This document shows, piece after piece, positions 43,633 through 51,958 of a stretch of DNA of 64,000 nt. The notes under the pieces were generated by a model, which saw nothing but the letters and a program-made list of their open reading frames with translations, was not told the DNA's origin and did no database searches. Origin of the DNA: Halorubrum sp. Hd13 (lineage in GTDB: Archaea > Halobacteriota > Halobacteria > Halobacteriales > Haloferacaceae); assembly GCF_002252755.1 (NCBI RefSeq), contig NZ_NHOY01000005.1, forward strand, positions 46,668-110,667, written 5' to 3'. Within the stretch, counting starts at the first letter, position 1, and each line of letters begins with the position of its first letter. Both the position numbers and the translations under genes were made by a program.

Positions 43633-44324
43633 GGGCGATGTTAAGTTACGAACGAGGCGGTGGGTGTTTCGAATGGTGTATGTCCGAATCCAACTGCCTC
43701 AACGGCTGTACAGATTGTATCGACTTGGAGTTTGTGAGGCGAGAGAGGACTCCCCACGAGATCATTGAAACCGGTATTCGACTCCATCTTGCTGGTGTAT
43801 CAATTTCGAATACAAAACAGTATATTGAGAAGTTGGGTGTCGAGCGAAGCCGGACAGCGATTCACAACTGGATTCAAAAGGCCGATCTACAGCCAGCTGA
43901 CGAGGCGAGCCCGAATCGCGTTGCGGTCGATGAGACGGCAATTCAGATCGACTAAGACGGATTCTGGCTATATACTGCCGTCGATTCCACAAATCAATTC
44001 CGTCACTTCGACCTGTTTCCCGTCCAAAATAAACAATTCACGCCGGTGTTTCTCCGCGATCTCAGAGAGAAACAACACGTCGACGATGCGGTCTTTCTCG
44101 GTGATGTCGGCGGCCATCTCACCGCTGTGCTCTCACGAGCCTCGCTCCGATTTCAAATCACTCGTCATGGAAACTGGAATGATGTCGAACGTCTAGTTAG
44201 AGCGGTAAAACGTTGAACCTCTTCGTTCTCAAATATGTTCAGAAACGCGGAGCCGACGGTGGCAGAATTGCGGCTCCGAGCCTTCTCCGTCTACTGGAAC
44301 CGATGCTTAAGTTAACACGACCCC
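43633..44324 (+). mobile_element. Dead IS6-family insertion sequence
   Basis: An element of about 690 bp. The left end (GGGCGATGTTAAGTTAC) and the right end read in reverse (GGGTCGTGTTAACTTAAG) share imperfect terminal repeats. It contains a transposase pseudogene. GC is clearly lower than in neighbouring genes. No certain target duplication was found. Confidence 0.7.
43680..44315 (+). pseudogene. IS6-type transposase with two in-frame stops
   Basis: The frame reads MSESNCLNGCTDCIDLEF..., TAIHNWIQKADLQPADEAS and AVDETAIQID (first DDE Asp), then TAA at 43953 and onward in the same frame FWLYTAVDST, VFLGDVGGHL, NWNDVERLVRAVKR, TGA at 44214, and TSSFSNMFRNAEPT to a final TAA. This is the haloarchaeal IS6-type DDE transposase read-through. 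The second DDE segment (normally VDGA) is degraded. The protein cannot be functional without two nonsense suppressions. Confidence 0.85.
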
Positions 44325-44546
44325 GTCGAGGTGGCTGTGTCGGGGAGAGTGTGTTCCGAACCGAGACTTCCTCGGTTTCCCAAACTCATTACGGCATGAT
44401 CGTGCTGCCCTCCTCTATTCTAATACAGTGTTTCATAGAGGGATCGAGTCGCTCGGATTCGGACGCAGACTACTCGAGACGACGGGCGGCTCGTAATTGA
44501 TCGACAATCACCGGGCCGAAGCCTCGAATCGTGGTGGTGCTGAAAA
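44325..44546. other. Intergenic DNA after the IS remnant
   Basis: Short frames such as FLGFPNSLRHDRAA look vaguely transposase-like but are too short to name. It is probably further decayed mobile DNA. Confidence 0.35.
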
Positions 44547-44570
44547 AATTACATTAGTGCGGGTGTAAAG
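44547..44570. promoter_or_regulatory. Putative IclR operator, copy 3
   Basis: AATTACA and TGTAAAG are separated by 10 nt, matching the shared motif with one mismatch in each arm. It lies 59 bp centre to centre from copy 4. Confidence 0.5.
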
Positions 44571-44604
44571 ACGACGAAGGCGAGTTCAATTCGGATCGCT
44601 TGAT

Positions 44605-44630
44605 CCATTACAAACGTATGATTGTAATGG
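44605..44630. promoter_or_regulatory. Putative IclR operator, copy 4 (best palindrome)
   Basis: CCATTACAA and TTGTAATGG form a perfect 9-bp inverted repeat around an 8-nt centre ACGTATGA. The centre closely resembles that of copy 1 (ACGTACGG). It lies 25 nt beyond the 3' end of the IclR gene at 44655. Confidence 0.65.
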
Positions 44631-44654
44631 GAATATGCTCGGATCCTATCGGCA

Positions 44655-45422
44655 TCAGGACATCGAGTTCTCGAGTTCGAACTCGTTTGCGACGCCGAGG
44701 AGAGTTCTCGGGATTTCCTCTTCGAACCGATCTTCGGTCATCCGATTTGCGGGACTGGCGACGCTAAAGGCACCGACCACACGGCCATCGGAGCCGTCGA
44801 CGGGGACCCCGACGGCCTTCACTCCCTTCAACTGCTCCTCGTCGTTGAAAGCGACACCTCGGTCCTCGACAGCTTCCAGTTCCTCGAGTAGCACGGACCG
44901 GTCGGTGATGGTGTTCTCCGTGCTTGCAGGGAGTCCCCACTCTTCGATGATGTCGATGACTCGCTCTCGAGGGAGCCGGGAGAGGATCGCCTTTCCGGCA
45001 GCGGTCTGGTGGAGGTGGAACCGCTTGCCGACGGTGGAGTACTTCCAGACGGCGTGCTTCCCGGAGTAGGTGTACATGTAAACACCCCGACCGTTCTCCT
45101 CGACGACGAAGACGGCGCGACACTCCGTCTCCCGAGCGAGCTGGTCTGTGTACGAGTCGGCGATCCTGTAGGCGTTTCGCCTGTTGCGAACGTAGTCGGC
45201 CAGTCCGAGGAAATGGAGGCTGAGGTGGTAGCGGTCTCCTGATTTGACGACGTAATCCGCGCCGACGAGAGTCGAGAGGTGAGCGTGAACGGTGCTCGCC
45301 GAGAGGTCGAGCGCCTCCGCGAGCTCCGTCACGCGAGCGCCGTCCAACTCGCGCAACTTCTCCAGGATCTCGAGCGAGGTCATCGTGGCCTGAATCTGCC
45401 GACTGCCGCTGTTACCGTTCAT
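44655..45422 (-). CDS. IclR-family transcriptional regulator
   Basis: A 255-residue regulator with winged helix ARVTELAEALDLSASTVHAH and effector-domain marks CRAVFVVEENGRGVYMY, FHLHQTAAGKAILS and VVGAFSVASPANR. A TATA-like TTTATATACT is centred 25 nt upstream of the ATG, implying a leaderless message. It is next to the BKACE gene on the same strand and precedes the second catabolic island, its likely regulon. Confidence 0.9.
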   Translation of the reverse strand: MNGNSGSRQIQATMTSLEILEKLRELDGARVTELAEALDLSASTVHAHLSTLVGADYVVKSGDRYHLSLHFLGLADYVRNRRNAYRIADSYTDQLARETECRAVFVVEENGRGVYMYTYSGKHAVWKYSTVGKRFHLHQTAAGKAILSRLPRERVIDIIEEWGLPASTENTITDRSVLLEELEAVEDRGVAFNDEEQLKGVKAVGVPVDGSDGRVVGAFSVASPANRMTEDRFEEEIPRTLLGVANEFELENSMS

Positions 45423-45440
45423 GCGTACGCATATCCCCGG

Positions 45441-45550
45441 TAGTATATAAAGTTCGCGTGTACCGAACCGCGAGATACTTCCTCGATATCATTCAAGGAT
45501 TAAATACCTGGTAGCACGTGACACGCCAACATAGTATATAAAATTCGCGT
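45441..45550 (-). promoter_or_regulatory. Duplicated promoter box upstream of IclR
   Basis: TAGTATATAAAGTTCGCGT (45441-45459) recurs as TAGTATATAAAATTCGCGT (45532-45550), 18 of 19 identical. The first copy supplies the TATA box of the IclR gene; the second could start a longer leader. The conserved GCGAA/TTCGC next to the TATA may be a BRE or operator. Confidence 0.5.
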
Positions 45551-45784
45551 CTCCACAACCGTTCTCCGAGAATAAGCGAGCGGCGGCTTTCCGTCGGCAG
45601 GCGGGACCCGCAACTCCGAGCCGTCGAAAGTTGCGATCCCGACCCGTTTGAGAGCGCGATCTGGCCGAACCGGACGCGAAAGCTCCGGTGTTCGGTGGAG
45701 GATAGCGACTGAGAGAGGATTCGCGCATCCCGAATATGCGTGGACAATTCGAACGCTCGGTCGGGTCTCTCGAAGCGTCGAGAC
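45551..45784. other. Intergenic region between BKACE and IclR genes
   Basis: No protein-like frame is seen. It contains the 3' flank of the BKACE gene. Confidence 0.5.
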
Positions 45785-46639
45785 TCAGATTCCGAGCATC
45801 TCGCGAGCGTCCGCGGGGGACGCAACGGACCGTTCGAGTTCGTCGGCGATGCGTGCGGTCCGCCTGACGAGCTGCGCGTTGCTCTCGGCGAGTTCTCCCT
45901 TCCGGTAGTAGACGTTGTCTTCCATTCCGACGCGGACGTGACCGCCCATCGTGATGGCCGCCGTCGTCATCGGGAGCTGGTGTCTGCCGACTGCGAGACA
46001 CTGCCACTCGACGGGGTCGGGCAGGTTATCGACGAAGGCCTTCAGGTTATGCGGCCCGGGCGGCATCCCGTTCTGCATCCCGAAGATGACCGTCGCCCAG
46101 TACGGTTCCGCGAGGAGCCCCTTCTCGATCAGGTGTTCAGCCTCCGGGATGTGGCCCGGATTGAACAGTTCGAGTTCGGGTTTGACCCCGGCCGCACGCA
46201 TTCGCTCGGCGTACTCCTCGTTCTGTTCGCGCGTGTTCTCGGCCGTCCGCGTCTGGCCGAAGTTGATCGGACCGAGGTCGACGGTCGCCATCTCCGGTCG
46301 TGGATCCGTCTCTAGCACCGGAGCGATGCGCTCTTCTCGCGGGTAGATGCCGCCACCGCCCGTGGTGAAGTTGACGATGATGTCGTCGCAGCGCTCGTCG
46401 ATTTCGTCTCTGAGCTCCTGATACCTCGCCACCGATTTCGTCTTGTTCCCGTCTTCGTCACGCGCGTGGAGATGGACGATCGACGCCCCCGCCTCCTCAC
46501 AGGCGGCGACGTCCCGTGCCACTTCGGCGGGCTGTGTCGGAAGATTCGGATTCGCTTCTTTTCCTTGATGTCCCCCGGTCGTCGCGACGGAGATGATGAG
46601 CTTTCGGTCAAAGTGATCTCTGTAGCCACTGTATGGCAT
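45785..46639 (-). CDS. BKACE-type beta-keto acid cleavage enzyme (DUF849)
   Basis: A 284-residue TIM-barrel enzyme. Family marks are LIISVATTGGHQGKEANP, the zinc ligands in SIVHLHARDEDGN (HxH), IVNFTTGGGG, PELELFNPGHI and GGHVRVGMEDNVYYRKGE. BKACE enzymes react a beta-keto acid with acetyl-CoA to give acetoacetate and a CoA ester; the founding member cleaves 3-keto-5-aminohexanoate in lysine fermentation. The substrate here is unknown. A TATA-like TTAACA lies about 27 nt upstream. It is divergent from an SDR gene that may form its keto substrate. Confidence 0.9.
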   Translation of the reverse strand: MPYSGYRDHFDRKLIISVATTGGHQGKEANPNLPTQPAEVARDVAACEEAGASIVHLHARDEDGNKTKSVARYQELRDEIDERCDDIIVNFTTGGGGIYPREERIAPVLETDPRPEMATVDLGPINFGQTRTAENTREQNEEYAERMRAAGVKPELELFNPGHIPEAEHLIEKGLLAEPYWATVIFGMQNGMPPGPHNLKAFVDNLPDPVEWQCLAVGRHQLPMTTAAITMGGHVRVGMEDNVYYRKGELAESNAQLVRRTARIADELERSVASPADAREMLGI

Positions 46640-46800
46640 ACCTCAACCGACCCATCTCAACGTGTTAATTCTTCCGGGGACGCGCCTGAGACGACCGGTT
46701 CGTGACGCAACGCGGACCCGCGACAGTTCCCGGACTCACGGCTGTCGCTCGGTAGTGCGTCTGCACGTGCGAGGCTCAGTTTGGGTGAAATACCCTAATG

Positions 46801-46808
46801 TTTATTAA
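46801..46808 (+). promoter_or_regulatory. TATA-like box for the SDR gene
   Basis: TTTATTAA is centred 26 nt before the ATG at 46830 and is preceded by a small inverted repeat GGGTgaaatACCC at 46783-46795. The same AATGTTTATTAA word is used before the amidohydrolase gene at 54562. Confidence 0.6.
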
Positions 46809-46829
46809 CACTGTTCGGAATGTGAGCGT

Positions 46830-47606
46830 ATGCAGCAAGATAGCACAGCGCTGGTTACCGGTGGCGGTCGCGGTATCGGTCAAGCAATCTGCGTCGAACT
46901 GGCACAATGCGGGGCCGATATCGTCATCGCCGACCTGAACGCCGACGAGATGCAGGAGACCGTCGAACTCGTCGAGGCCGAGAACGGGCGTGCCCGCGCG
47001 CTCGAGACGGACGTCACCGATCTCGACTCCGTCGAATCGACGGTCGAGACCGCACTCGAGGAGTTCGGCAACGTGGAGTGGCTCGTTAACAACGCCGGCA
47101 TCGCCGGACCGACTGCGCCGTGCGAGTCCATCGACGCGGACGAGTGGGACGCCACGCTCGACGTGAACCTCCGCGGAGCGTTTTACACCTGCCGGACGCT
47201 GCTTCCCTCGATGAAACGACAGTCGTACGGCCGCATCGTCAACATCTCCTCGGTGACAGGGAAACGGCCGCTCACCCAGCGGACACCGTACGCGGCAGCG
47301 AAGATGGGTCTCATCGGCTTCACGCGAACGCTCGCGGCCGAGGTGGGCGACCACGACATCAACGTCAACGCGATCTGTCCGGGATCGGTCGACGGGCCCC
47401 GCATCCGGCGCGTCTTCGAAGAGAAAGCGGAGGCTACCGGTCGGTCCTACGAGGCGGTCCGATCCGACGCCGAAAATCAGAGTCCCCGGCACGAACTGGT
47501 AAACAGAGAGGATGTCGCGAACACTGTCGCGTTTCTCTGTTCGACCGACGCCGATCGGATGACCGGACAGGATCTCAACGTCTCGGCAGGCAAAGTGATG
47601 TACTGA
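46830..47606 (+). CDS. SDR-family oxidoreductase
   Basis: A 258-residue classical SDR: TGGGRGIGQA, NNAG (WLVNNAGIAGP), catalytic Ser in VNISSVTGKR, and YAAAK. Asp at the end of beta-2 (IVIADLNADE) suggests NAD rather than NADP. It is divergent from the BKACE gene and upstream of the ABC importer. Oxidation of a hydroxy acid to a beta-keto acid for BKACE is a reasonable inference. Confidence 0.9.
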   Translation: MQQDSTALVTGGGRGIGQAICVELAQCGADIVIADLNADEMQETVELVEAENGRARALETDVTDLDSVESTVETALEEFGNVEWLVNNAGIAGPTAPCESIDADEWDATLDVNLRGAFYTCRTLLPSMKRQSYGRIVNISSVTGKRPLTQRTPYAAAKMGLIGFTRTLAAEVGDHDINVNAICPGSVDGPRIRRVFEEKAEATGRSYEAVRSDAENQSPRHELVNREDVANTVAFLCSTDADRMTGQDLNVSAGKVMY

Positions 47607-47710
47607 CGATTCGCCGTAGCGACGCCCTGTGACGGACTGACGAATCTCGGTGCATAAGCCAGCAGGAACGGACCGCGCCCGGCGAGAGGGATGACTAAGG
47701 AAGTGTATCG

Positions 47711-47724
47711 TATGATCGATCATA
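47711..47724. promoter_or_regulatory. Perfect 14-bp palindrome before the ABC importer operon
   Basis: TATGATCGATCATA lies directly upstream of the TATA-like ACTATATAAC (47726-47735), where an activator or repressor would act on the BRE/TATA. It differs from the CATTACA-type sites, so another regulator may be involved. Confidence 0.5.
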
Positions 47725-47766
47725 AACTATATAACCGGTGACTCTCCACACCCTATTGACGCAAAC

Positions 47767-49107
47767 ATGGCACAAGATAGCACCAACCAGACGAGACGCC
47801 GGTTTATGAAGAAAACCACCGTCGGCGGGTCCGCGATCGCATTGGGTGGTCTCGCGGGATGTACCGGAAACTCGGGCGGTGACGGCTCATCGGGTGGGGA
47901 CGGCTCGTCCTCGGACGGCTCGAACGGCTCGGACGGATCCGATGGCTCGATGACATCGATGGCGTCCATCGCAAACCGACAGAACTCCTACTGGCTCAGC
48001 TGGGAGAAAGGCTACCTGGAGGCGTGCGAGGCCTTCGGCTACGACACGAACGTCCAGACGAACAACGGCGAGGTCCAGACGCAGCAGCAACAGTTCGATT
48101 CGGCGGTCTCTAACGACGCCGACTTCATCGTCGGCCAGACGTACACCAACGCTGCCGCGATCACGCTGGCGGAGACGCTGGTGGAGGCGGGAACCCCCGG
48201 TGTCCTCGCCGTCACCATCGCCGACTGGTACGTCCCGCAGGACGCCGGCGGGGAGTACGTGACGTTCTTCACGCCGCACTTCGTCAACCACGCGTACAGC
48301 GCCGCGAAGATGCTGTTCGAGTCGATGGACGGCAGCGGGAAGTTCGTTCACATCGAGGGGAACCGAGGGACGGCCCCGAACATCGGCCGGAACAAGGGCG
48401 TCGATCTGGCGATGCAGGAGTACCCCGACATCGAAATGGCGGGGCCACGCCAGCCGGGCAACTGGATTCGCTCTGACTCTCGGTCGGTCATGAACGACAA
48501 GGTCTCCCAGTTCGGCGACGAAATCGGCGGCTTCTTCGGCCAGAACGACGCCGTCGCGCTCGGTGGAATCACCGTCCTCGAGGAGAACGACATCGACGTC
48601 CCCGTCGTCGGCATCGACGCCAGCGAGCCCGGACTCGCGGCCATCGACGAGGATCGGATGACCGGCACCGTCTCGGGCATGGGCCCGTGGCAGGCCGGCT
48701 GGTCGGTCGCGAAGTGTCACGACTTCCTCAACGGACACACGCTCAGCGACGCGGAGAAGATGATGTCGTTCAACGCGCCGGTCTGCGTGAAGAACCCCGA
48801 CGACTGGACCGACACGATCGACCGGCTCCCGGTCGTCGACGCCGCCGACTACAACGAAGCGATCTTCTCGGGCGAGACGCCCTACGACTGGAAAAAGATG
48901 TCCGTCGTCGAGTCCGGCGAGGACGCTTGGGACCCACAGATCGACATGCAGCCAATGAGCCTCGACGGCATGAAAGAGGTTCTCGACTGGAAAGAAGACG
49001 ACAAACCGAGCGGCTATTCGCTCCCGGGCGCGTACACCGATAGCGCGGTTCAAGAGGAGACGGCGCAGCAGTACGTGGACCGATTCCAGTCGAATCCGCT
49101 CAAATAA
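47767..49107 (+). CDS. Sugar-type ABC transporter substrate-binding lipoprotein
   Basis: A 446-residue protein with a Tat lipoprotein signal (TRRRFMKKTTVGGSAIALGG, lipobox LAGC) and a Gly-Ser-Asp linker. The fold is the type 1 periplasmic-binding family used with RbsA/RbsC-type transporters; NRQNSYWLSWEKGYLEACEA and VVGIDASEPGLAAIDED match this group. It is first in an operon with the ATPase and permease genes. The ligand could be a pentose, polyol, nucleoside or an autoinducer-like compound; sequence alone does not decide. Confidence 0.9.
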   Translation: MAQDSTNQTRRRFMKKTTVGGSAIALGGLAGCTGNSGGDGSSGGDGSSSDGSNGSDGSDGSMTSMASIANRQNSYWLSWEKGYLEACEAFGYDTNVQTNNGEVQTQQQQFDSAVSNDADFIVGQTYTNAAAITLAETLVEAGTPGVLAVTIADWYVPQDAGGEYVTFFTPHFVNHAYSAAKMLFESMDGSGKFVHIEGNRGTAPNIGRNKGVDLAMQEYPDIEMAGPRQPGNWIRSDSRSVMNDKVSQFGDEIGGFFGQNDAVALGGITVLEENDIDVPVVGIDASEPGLAAIDEDRMTGTVSGMGPWQAGWSVAKCHDFLNGHTLSDAEKMMSFNAPVCVKNPDDWTDTIDRLPVVDAADYNEAIFSGETPYDWKKMSVVESGEDAWDPQIDMQPMSLDGMKEVLDWKEDDKPSGYSLPGAYTDSAVQEETAQQYVDRFQSNPLK

Positions 49108-49125
49108 TCCTTGTCAAAATCCCCC

Positions 49126-50700
49126 ATGGCATCACAGACACATACCAACGCGACGGACGCGGGCCAACCCGACCCGACTGACGGGGGCGACCACAGCTTT
49201 CGCGTCGAGGGTATCTCGAAGTCGTTCCGCCACGTGCAGGCCCTCAAAGACGTGTCGCTGGCCGTCGACCACGGCGAGGTCATCGGGCTGGTCGGAGAAA
49301 ATGGCGCGGGCAAGAGCACACTTCTGAACATCCTGACCGGCGTGTTGCAGGCCGACGAGGGACAGCTGTTCGTCGACGGGGAAGCGGTCACGTTCACGAA
49401 CCCGCGTGAAGCGGCGAACTACGGTGTCTCGCTCGTCCATCAAGAGCAGGACATCATCAAGACCATGCGGGGGTACGAGAATCTCTATCTCGGGCGAGAG
49501 CTCGAACGCCTCGGAGTGCTCGAGAAAGAGAAGATGCGTAAGGAGGCGCAGGCCTTCGTCGATGACTTGGGCATCAATATCGACGTGGACGAGCGCGTCC
49601 GCAACTACTCGTTCAACGAGCGCCAGATGCTCGAGATCGCGAAGGCGTTTCACGTCTCACAGAAGTCCGAGAATCCCGTCATCCTCCTCGACGAACCGAC
49701 GGCCGCGCTCGAGGAGAGCGGCCGCCAGATCCTCTTCGACCTCGTGAACGACCTGCGGGACCGGGCGACGTTCGTCTTCGTCTCCCACGAGCTCGACGAG
49801 GTGCTGCAGATATCCGACCGGATCTACGTTCTCAAAGACGGCGAGCGCGTGGCGGACATGGCGACGGCCGACGCCACCACAGAGACGCTGCAGAAGGCGA
49901 TGGTCGGCCGGGAGACCGCCGACGAGTACTACCGGGTCCCCGACCAGCAGCGCGACACCGAACTCGGCGAGACGGCCCTGACCGTCGACGGCGCGGTCCA
50001 CGGTGACACGGTCGGGCCAATCTCGCTTTCCGTCCGTGAGGGCGAGATATTCGGGATCGTCGGCGTCGAGGGCTCGGGAAAACAGCAGTTGGGTCGCCTG
50101 CTCGCGGGCGACCTCGCCATAACCGAAGGCTCGGTGTCGGTCGGCGACACCACCCTGCAGAGCCCGACGGTGTCGGATATGGTCGACGCGGGCGTCGGCT
50201 ACATTCCGAAAGACCGGAAGTCAGAGGGCCTGTTGCTCTACCAGTCGGTGTTGGTCAACACCTCTCTCGCGATGGTCCGGGACATGAACGGCAACGTGCC
50301 GTTGCTCGACCTCGACGCCGAACGGCAGGCGACCGTCGACGCCATCGAGGAGCTGTCGATCAAGACGCCGGGCCCCGACGCGCTGGTTCACGGCCTGAGC
50401 GGTGGGAACCAGCAGAAGGTCGTCATCGCCCGTTGGCTGGCCCAAGAGACGCCGATACTCGTGATGGACAACGTGACCCGAGGCATCGACGTCGGTGCCA
50501 AAGAGGAGGTGTACCGTCTCTGCCGTGAGCTGACCGACCAAGGCGTCTCGATCGTCTTCATCGGCGACGAGCTGCCCGAGGTCATCGGTATGTCCAACCG
50601 CATCGCCGTGATGGCGAACGGAGAGTTCGTCGGCGAGCCCATAGACGCCTCGCCGGGGAACAAACCGACCGAACAAGACCTGATACAGGAGATGATCTGA
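49126..50700 (+). CDS. ABC transporter ATP-binding protein with two NBDs (RbsA type)
   Basis: A 524-residue duplicated ATPase. NBD1 has Walker A GENGAGKST and Walker B VILLDEPTAAL; the signature region reads YSFNERQMLEIAKA rather than LSxGEQQ. NBD2 has a Walker A-like GVEGSGKQQLG, signature LSGGNQQKVVIARWL and Walker B PILVMDNVTRGIDVG, in which the catalytic Glu after Asp is Asn. Such asymmetric pairs are common in the family. The ATG at 49126 is chosen over an upstream TTG. It lies 18 nt after the binding-protein gene and 2 nt before the permease gene. Confidence 0.92.
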   Translation: MASQTHTNATDAGQPDPTDGGDHSFRVEGISKSFRHVQALKDVSLAVDHGEVIGLVGENGAGKSTLLNILTGVLQADEGQLFVDGEAVTFTNPREAANYGVSLVHQEQDIIKTMRGYENLYLGRELERLGVLEKEKMRKEAQAFVDDLGINIDVDERVRNYSFNERQMLEIAKAFHVSQKSENPVILLDEPTAALEESGRQILFDLVNDLRDRATFVFVSHELDEVLQISDRIYVLKDGERVADMATADATTETLQKAMVGRETADEYYRVPDQQRDTELGETALTVDGAVHGDTVGPISLSVREGEIFGIVGVEGSGKQQLGRLLAGDLAITEGSVSVGDTTLQSPTVSDMVDAGVGYIPKDRKSEGLLLYQSVLVNTSLAMVRDMNGNVPLLDLDAERQATVDAIEELSIKTPGPDALVHGLSGGNQQKVVIARWLAQETPILVMDNVTRGIDVGAKEEVYRLCRELTDQGVSIVFIGDELPEVIGMSNRIAVMANGEFVGEPIDASPGNKPTEQDLIQEMI

Positions 50701-50702
50701 CA

Positions 50703-51695
50703 ATGAGTACAAGTGGCGTCAGCGAGTGGATCACCGACCAGCGAGAACAGCGCACGCTCCACGACTGGATACAAGACTTGGGCCCGTTCGTCATGCTGTT
50801 CGGGCTGATACTCACGTTCTCGTTCACGACGGACCGCTTCCTAACCGAGGCCAACCTGCTCGACAACGTCGCGAAAAACGCCGTCACGCTGTTGTTGGTG
50901 GCGCTTGCGGGGACCTTCCCGATTCTCCAGCAAAGCATCGACCTCTCTGTCGAGTCGATCGTGCTACTGACGGGCGTTGTGACCGTCGTCCTGATCTCGC
51001 AGTTCGGCTTGGGCCTCTTAGCCATCCCGATCGCCATCGGTGCCGGGATGCTTGCTGGCCTGTTCAACGGTATCATCTTCACGAAGCTCAAGGTCCCTTC
51101 GTTTCTCGTCACGCTCGGGACGCTCTCGGTGATGGCCGGGGTCGGGAAGATCATCACAGGCGGGTCGACCATTACGTTCCGGAACCCCGCCATCCGAACC
51201 ATCTCGAACGGCGAGGTCTTGGGTATCCCCAACCTCGTGCTCTGGGGGCTGCTCATCTACGTCGGCACCATCGTCCTCGCGTTCCGGACGAAGTTCGGCC
51301 GGTACTGCTTCGCGCTGGGCGAGAACGAGCGCGTCGTCGAACTGGCCGGTGCGAAGGTCGACCGCTACAAGATCTACCCGTTCGTACTGTCGGGACTGCT
51401 CTGTGGGACCGCCGGCGTCTTGCTGACGCTGCGTATCTCGTCGGCCTCTCCGAACATCGGGAGCGGGCTCTTGCTCCCCAGCATCGCCGCCATCGTCATG
51501 GGCGGGACGGCCCTGACCGGCGGTGTCGGTGGGCCGCACCGAACTATTCTGGGGGTGCTCGTCATCGCGGTGCTGAACAACGGCATGAACCTGCTCGGCA
51601 TCGACTCGTTCGTCCAGGAGATAATCCTCGGACTCGTGGTGGTCGGGGCGGTGGCCCTGTCGATCGACCGCGAGAAGATCGACGTGGTGAAGTAG
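50703..51695 (+). CDS. ABC transporter permease (RbsC type)
   Basis: A 330-residue membrane protein with 8-10 helices. The family patterns LFNGIIFTKLKVPSFLVTLG and AVLNNGMNLLGID are clear; the second resembles the conserved C-terminal loop of ribose/xylose permeases. Two copies form the channel with the two-NBD ATPase. It is last in the operon and followed by a T-rich terminator. Confidence 0.93.
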   Translation: MSTSGVSEWITDQREQRTLHDWIQDLGPFVMLFGLILTFSFTTDRFLTEANLLDNVAKNAVTLLLVALAGTFPILQQSIDLSVESIVLLTGVVTVVLISQFGLGLLAIPIAIGAGMLAGLFNGIIFTKLKVPSFLVTLGTLSVMAGVGKIITGGSTITFRNPAIRTISNGEVLGIPNLVLWGLLIYVGTIVLAFRTKFGRYCFALGENERVVELAGAKVDRYKIYPFVLSGLLCGTAGVLLTLRISSASPNIGSGLLLPSIAAIVMGGTALTGGVGGPHRTILGVLVIAVLNNGMNLLGIDSFVQEIILGLVVVGAVALSIDREKIDVVK

Positions 51696-51711
51696 AACGT
51701 CGCGTCCCGGT

Positions 51712-51724
51712 TCCCCTTTTTTCC
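51712..51724 (+). terminator. T-tract terminator of the ABC operon
   Basis: A run of seven T flanked by C-rich sequence lies about 20 nt after the permease stop. Confidence 0.5.
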
Positions 51725-51937
51725 GCCTTCGCCTTCCCGCGTGACCCGTCCGTTCGCGCCTCTCAGTCGCGTCCGGAACGAAACGAGACGCCCGCCGCGT
51801 CCGACGACCCGCGACGGGCAACGCGCGCTGGAGTACGCCCGTTCGATCCACGGCGGCGACGAGTCCGTCTCCGTCTGCGCCATCGGCTACGGAGCGTCCG
51901 TCACCGATCCAGAATCCAAGTCGCCGGGCGCTCCCCG

Positions 51938-51952
51938 GAAAAAAGAGCGAGA
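51938..51952 (-). terminator. T-tract terminator of the AOR gene
   Basis: On the minus strand a run of T (CTCTTTTTTCC) lies just after the AOR stop at 51959. Confidence 0.5.
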
Positions 51953-51958
51953 AAACGG

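Noticed and set aside
44325..44546. A further transposase fragment after the IS6 remnant
   Set aside because: Only weak short resemblance; not enough to name as a second element.
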